A DNA stretch of 64,000 nt from positions 186,001-250,000 of the forward strand of contig NC_021500.1 in NCBI RefSeq assembly GCF_000410515.1, written 5' to 3'. Of the stretch, positions 60,517 through 64,000 are shown piece after piece. Each line of letters opens with the position of its first letter. Position 1 is the first letter of the stretch. Source of the stretch: Enterobacter sp. R4-368. Its GTDB lineage: Bacteria; Pseudomonadota; Gammaproteobacteria; Enterobacterales; Enterobacteriaceae. Below the pieces are notes generated by a model. That model was not told the origin of the DNA and did no database searches. It saw only the letters and a program-made list of their open reading frames with translations. The position numbers and the translations under genes are program-made.

Positions 60517-62112
60517 TTACCCTCTTGCCGCAAGTGCGGTGACTTTGTCGTAGGCTGCTCCGCTGTGCAGCACATCCAGAACCTTCTGCGCGTTGGCCTG
60601 TAAATCATCTTCGCCGTGCAGACGCATCAGCATGGCGACATTGGCGGCGACGGCGGCTTCATGCGCGGCCTCACCTTTACCCTGGAGTAAGCGTGTCAGA
60701 ATGTCACGGTTTTCTTCCGGTGTCCCGCCAGCCAGCGCCTCCTGATGGTACGGTGTCAGGCCAAAGTCGGCAGCGGTGAGTTGGTAACTTTTGATTTCGC
60801 CAGCGTGCAGTTCGGCAACCAGTGTAGGCGCATGCAGTGACACTTCGTCCATGCCGCCGCTATGTACGACTGCCGCACGCTGATAACCGAGGACGCGCAG
60901 GGTTTCGGCAATCGGCAGCACCAGCTCCGGGCTATAGACGCCGATCAGCGCCAGCGGGGGGTGCGCCGGATTAATCAACGGGCCGAGCACGTTGAACAGC
61001 GTGCGGGTTTTCAACTGCTGACGGACCGGCATTGCGTGGCGAAAACCGGTGTGATACTTCGGCGCAAACAGGAAACAGACACCCAGCTCATCGAGCGCGG
61101 CACGCGATTTATCTGCGTTCATATCCAGATTAATACCAAATGCCGCCAGCAAATCCGATGAGCCGGAACGGCTCGACACGCTGCGATTGCCGTGTTTGGC
61201 AACTTTCAATCCGCACGCAGCAGCGACAAATGCACTGGCGGTGGAAATATTGATGCTGTTGCTGCCGTCGCCACCGGTGCCGACGATATCGGCAAAAGCA
61301 TAGTCCGGGCGCGGGAACGGCGCGGCATTCTCCAGCAGTGCGGTGGCCGCTCCGGCAATTTCGTTGGGATGCTCACCGCGAATTTTCATACTGACCAGCG
61401 CGGCCGCCAGTTGTTCCGGCTTCAGCTCGCCGCGTACCACCGCAGAGAAAAGCTGGTGGCTCTCCTGCTGGCTGAGTGTTTGCGCCTGATACAGTTTTTC
61501 CAGAATCGGTTGCAGCGTATTTGTCTGCTCCAGTTTTTGCAGCGCCCAGGCCAGCGTTTGTTCCAGCAGACGTGCGCCTTGCGTGGTCAAAATCGACTCC
61601 GGGTGGAACTGGAAACCGCAAACGCGATCGGCGTCGTGACGCACCGCCATCACCATGCCGTTAAAATGGGCATTGATGGTTAATCCTGCCGGGATGTTGC
61701 TGCCCACCAGTGAGTGGTAACGCGCAACGGGAAGCGGGTTGCTTAACCCCGCGAACATCGCCTGGCCATCGTGTTCGATACTTGAGGCTTTGCCGTGCAG
61801 GATTTCACCCGCCTGGCCGACGTAGCCGCCATAGGCTTCAACAATCGCCTGGTGACCGAGGCAGATACCGATAATCGGTAACTTTCCACGCAACCGCGTA
61901 AGCAGCTCCGGCATGCAGCCCGCTTCAGACGGTGCGCCTGGGCCTGGCGAAAGCATCAGCACCGGGTTTTGCATTGTCTGAAGGCGATCTATCAAGGTCT
62001 GCGCCGGAACATGGTTACGGTAAATCACCACGTTGTGTCCGCTCGCACGCAGCTGATCCGCCAGGTTGTAAGTAAAGGAATCGATGTTATCAAGCAGCAG
62101 AATGTCAGCCAT
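60517..62112 (-). CDS. trpD: Bifunctional anthranilate synthase glutamine amidotransferase / anthranilate phosphoribosyltransferase
   Basis: TrpG-TrpD fusion of 531 residues. The N-terminal class I amidotransferase (about 1-195) has nucleophile Cys84 in [10 protein letters not shown] and supplies ammonia to TrpE; the C-terminal phosphoribosyltransferase (about 200-531) contains the PRPP loop [15 protein letters not shown]. The start overlaps the trpE stop (TGATG), giving the translational coupling known in enteric bacteria. Confidence 0.98.
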   Translation of the reverse strand: MADILLLDNIDSFTYNLADQLRASGHNVVIYRNHVPAQTLIDRLQTMQNPVLMLSPGPGAPSEAGCMPELLTRLRGKLPIIGICLGHQAIVEAYGGYVGQAGEILHGKASSIEHDGQAMFAGLSNPLPVARYHSLVGSNIPAGLTINAHFNGMVMAVRHDADRVCGFQFHPESILTTQGARLLEQTLAWALQKLEQTNTLQPILEKLYQAQTLSQQESHQLFSAVVRGELKPEQLAAALVSMKIRGEHPNEIAGAATALLENAAPFPRPDYAFADIVGTGGDGSNSINISTASAFVAAACGLKVAKHGNRSVSSRSGSSDLLAAFGINLDMNADKSRAALDELGVCFLFAPKYHTGFRHAMPVRQQLKTRTLFNVLGPLINPAHPPLALIGVYSPELVLPIAETLRVLGYQRAAVVHSGGMDEVSLHAPTLVAELHAGEIKSYQLTAADFGLTPYHQEALAGGTPEENRDILTRLLQGKGEAAHEAAVAANVAMLMRLHGEDDLQANAQKVLDVLHSGAAYDKVTALAARG

Positions 62113-63674
62113 CAGAAAGTCTCCTGAGCGTGGTGTGCGGTAGCGATAGCGCGCAGAACCGCGCGAGCTTTATTACGGGTTTCATCGGCTTCGGATTGCG
62201 GAACGGAATCCAGCACGACACCCGCGCCTGCCTGTACCGTTGCCACACCGTCCTCCACCCACGCAGAACGAATCACGATGCAGGTATCCAGATCGCCATG
62301 GGCGGTGAAATAACCCACCGCGCCGCCGTAACTACCGCGACGTGTGCCTTCCGCTTTGGCGATTAACTGCATTGCGCGCACTTTTGGCGCACCGCTCAAG
62401 GTGCCCATGTTCATGCAGGCGCGGTAGGCGTGCAGAACATCCAGATCCTGACGCAGCTCACCCACCACGCGTGAAACCAGGTGCATCACGTAGGAGTAGC
62501 GATCGACTTTGGTTAAATCAGCGACATAGCGGCTACCCGGTGTACAGATGCGCGCCAGATCATTACGCGCCAGATCCACCAGCATTAAGTGTTCTGACAG
62601 CTCTTTGTGGTCGGTACGCATCTCCAGTTCAATACGGCTGTCGAGATCGCGATCCAGTGAACCATCCGGACGGCGTCCACGCGGACGGGTACCGGCGATA
62701 GGGTAGATCTCAATCTGGCGGTTGCTGGCGTCGTATTTCAGCGAGCTTTCCGGTGAGGCACCGAACAGCGTGAAATCGTTATCCTGCATAAAGAACATGT
62801 ACGGGCTGGGGTTGCTCTTTTTTAACACTTCGTAAGCCGCCAGCGGTGAAGGGCAAGGCAGGGTGAAGCGACGAGACGGTACTACCTGAAAAATCTCGCC
62901 CGCGCGAATCGCTTTTTGCATTTCGCGAACCACTGCGCCGTACTCTTCATCACTCTGGTTGCAGTCGCAGCGCATATGTTCAACTTTCTCCACCGGCAAC
63001 GCCCCGGCCGGGTGATCCAGCTGCTGGCGCAGGGTGTCGATTCGCTGGAGCAGGCGGTCTTTTTCCTCTGCTGAAGGCGTAAACAGGCTTGCCTGGATAC
63101 GGGTTTGCTGTTTCTGGTGGTCGATCACCAGTAAGGTTTCGGCGAGGTAAAAGCAGTAGTCCGGGCAACGGCGATCGTGCGTAAGCTGCGGTAAATCTTC
63201 AAAACCGGCTACCAGGTCATACGCGAACAAGCCGCCGAAGAACATGGCTTCGCGTTCATCGTAAGGGACGTCGACCAGGTTTTGTAATAAGCGAAAAGCA
63301 TCAAACACAGAGAGCGAACAGAGGCGGGCGTCTTCATCCAGCAGGCTGCTGACCGGCGGGAATCGCAGCTCGCGCCCATCGGGCAGCAGGGTGTTTTCAA
63401 CACCGGCTGGAAGGGCGTTATCCAGCAGCGCCAGGAGTGCTGCTCCATTTTCAGTTAATGCTGTAATGGTGACAGTGTCACCAAGCGCGGTGATACGCAA
63501 TGCGCTATCAACCAACAGCAGGCTTTTTAAGTCACTTTTACTATCAATATCCGCTGATTCCAGCAGCAGGGTTGCCGGGCGGGCAGCGCATAATTGATGG
63601 AACAACGCCGTCGGGTTACTGCGGTAGCTGGCGTTGCTGGTCAGAAGTTCGAGTGCTGGTTTTTGCGTTTGCAT
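62112..63674 (-). CDS. trpE: Anthranilate synthase component I
   Basis: Converts chorismate to anthranilate; committed, tryptophan-inhibited step. Start at ATG 63674 ([11 protein letters not shown]) gives 520 residues, the E. coli length. Ser40 in LLLESADI, a tryptophan feedback-site residue, is kept, as are the chorismate-site motifs [19 protein letters not shown] and [19 protein letters not shown]. Controlled by TrpR and by attenuation in the leader. Confidence 0.98.
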   Translation of the reverse strand: MQTQKPALELLTSNASYRSNPTALFHQLCAARPATLLLESADIDSKSDLKSLLLVDSALRITALGDTVTITALTENGAALLALLDNALPAGVENTLLPDGRELRFPPVSSLLDEDARLCSLSVFDAFRLLQNLVDVPYDEREAMFFGGLFAYDLVAGFEDLPQLTHDRRCPDYCFYLAETLLVIDHQKQQTRIQASLFTPSAEEKDRLLQRIDTLRQQLDHPAGALPVEKVEHMRCDCNQSDEEYGAVVREMQKAIRAGEIFQVVPSRRFTLPCPSPLAAYEVLKKSNPSPYMFFMQDNDFTLFGASPESSLKYDASNRQIEIYPIAGTRPRGRRPDGSLDRDLDSRIELEMRTDHKELSEHLMLVDLARNDLARICTPGSRYVADLTKVDRYSYVMHLVSRVVGELRQDLDVLHAYRACMNMGTLSGAPKVRAMQLIAKAEGTRRGSYGGAVGYFTAHGDLDTCIVIRSAWVEDGVATVQAGAGVVLDSVPQSEADETRNKARAVLRAIATAHHAQETF

Positions 63675-63700
63675 AGTCGCTCTCATTATTTATTTTGTTC

Positions 63701-63727
63701 AAAAAAAAGCCCGCTGGGTGAGCGGGC
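63701..63727 (-). terminator. trp attenuator terminator
   Basis: GCCCGCT/AGCGGGC stem (63709-63715 with 63721-63727) followed on the minus strand by eight U. It lies 45 bases after the leader-peptide stop and before trpE: the 3:4 terminator of classical trp attenuation. Confidence 0.95.
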
Positions 63728-63771
63728 CTGGTATCGGTATGCTGAATGCGCACGTGATCTCACAGCCCTTG

Positions 63772-63816
63772 TCAGGGAGTGCGCCACCAGCGAGTAACAG
63801 AGAAATGTGCATTCAT
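63772..63816 (-). CDS. trpL: trp operon leader peptide TrpL
   Basis: A 14-codon leader reading MNAHFSVTRWWRTP with tandem Trp codons at 10-11, as in E. coli (same length, WWRT conserved). Ribosome stalling at the Trp codons when charged tRNA-Trp is scarce prevents the downstream terminator. The first half differs from the E. coli sequence, as expected since only the Trp codons and RNA folding are selected. Confidence 0.95.
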   Translation of the reverse strand: MNAHFSVTRWWRTP

Positions 63817-63845
63817 GTTTGCGATACCTTGTCGTGTGAACTTGC

Positions 63846-63879
63846 GTACTAGTTAACTGGTTCAGGAAAAGAAAGTCAA
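63846..63879 (-). promoter_or_regulatory. trp promoter and TrpR operator
   Basis: -35 TTGACT (63874-63879), 17-base spacer, -10 TTAACT (63851-63856). The operator GAACCAGTTAACTAGTAC (63846-63863) overlaps the -10 and is a near-palindrome identical to the E. coli TrpR operator except for one position. Confidence 0.95.
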
Positions 63880-63955
63880 CCTCGAATTCAGAAAATATTC
63901 TCTGGACTGTATGATAGGCGACAAACCGACGTCCAGATGAATTAGCGGAGCCGCT

Positions 63956-64000
63956 TTGAGCGACACGAATTACGCCATTATTTACGATCTTCACAGCCAT
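63956..64000 (+). CDS. rnm: RNase AM (YciV), PHP-domain exonuclease, 5' end only
   Basis: The first 15 codons, starting at TTG 63956 and reading MSDTNYAIIYDLHSH, match the E. coli Rnm/YciV N-terminus, including the DLHSH of the PHP metal-binding site. In E. coli this enzyme degrades short RNAs and matures rRNA 5' ends. AGCGGAG lies upstream of the start. Divergent from trp as in E. coli; the rest lies beyond the window. Confidence 0.93.
   Translation, partial: MSDTNYAIIYDLHSH

Overview
The window is a 64-kb stretch of ordinary chromosome from a member of the Enterobacteriaceae. Gene order from dauA and prs through hemA-prfA, narXL/narKGHJI, tyrT-purU, galU-hns-tdk, adhE, oppABCDF, tonB and trpEDCBA follows the Escherichia coli K-12 map almost gene for gene, and most proteins are nearly the same length as their E. 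coli orthologues. Departures from E. coli suggest a relative in the Kosakonia/Enterobacter/Klebsiella neighbourhood, but the species cannot be fixed from sequence alone. I see no rRNA, CRISPR array, insertion sequence, integrase or prophage.

Layout. 1-4264: dauA (cut by the window edge), then prs-ispE-lolB on the minus strand. 4463-9780: hemA-prfA-prmC-sirB2-sirB1-kdsA on the plus strand (tetrapyrrole synthesis, translation termination, KDO for LPS). 9824-15642: chaA, chaB, chaC, then a set not in this place in E. coli (a DUF1883-like small protein and an amino-acid-type chemoreceptor), then ychN and a periplasmic PEBP-family protein. 15761-28364: ychO and the nitrate respiration cluster: sensor/regulator narXL on one strand, transporter narK and reductase narGHJI on the other, with recognisable FNR, IHF and NarL sites. 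28396-29837: a divergent EamA exporter/Lrp-type regulator pair. 29873-30749: a tyrT-type tRNA-Tyr array with RtT-like repeats, three intact genes, an 18-nt tRNA fragment and one chimeric tRNA pseudogene. 30831-41135: purU, ychJ, rssA, rssB, galU, hns, tdk, adhE, ychE. 41980-47609: oppABCDF oligopeptide transporter. 47668-54568: yciU, clsA, yciY, a LysE-type and an EmrE-type exporter where E. coli has kch, then yciI, tonB, yciA, yciB, yciC and a cysteine-cluster protein. 54850-57007: ompW and a ClC-family gene. 57140-63879: the complete trp operon with leader peptide, attenuator and TrpR-controlled promoter. 63956-64000: the first 15 codons of rnm (yciV).

Functionally, the nitrate cluster forms a unit: NarX/NarL sense nitrate, NarK imports it, NarGHI reduces it at the membrane and NarJ matures the enzyme. 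The trp and opp regions are complete operons. The least ordinary parts are the rearranged tRNA-Tyr array, whose promoter-proximal copy looks like a tRNA/RtT recombinant, the chemoreceptor carrying all residues of the amino-acid-binding dCache motif, the ClC protein with a channel-like valine at the proton-glutamate position, and several unexplained perfect inverted repeats upstream of oppA and around ompW. I found no convincing wholly new multi-gene system.
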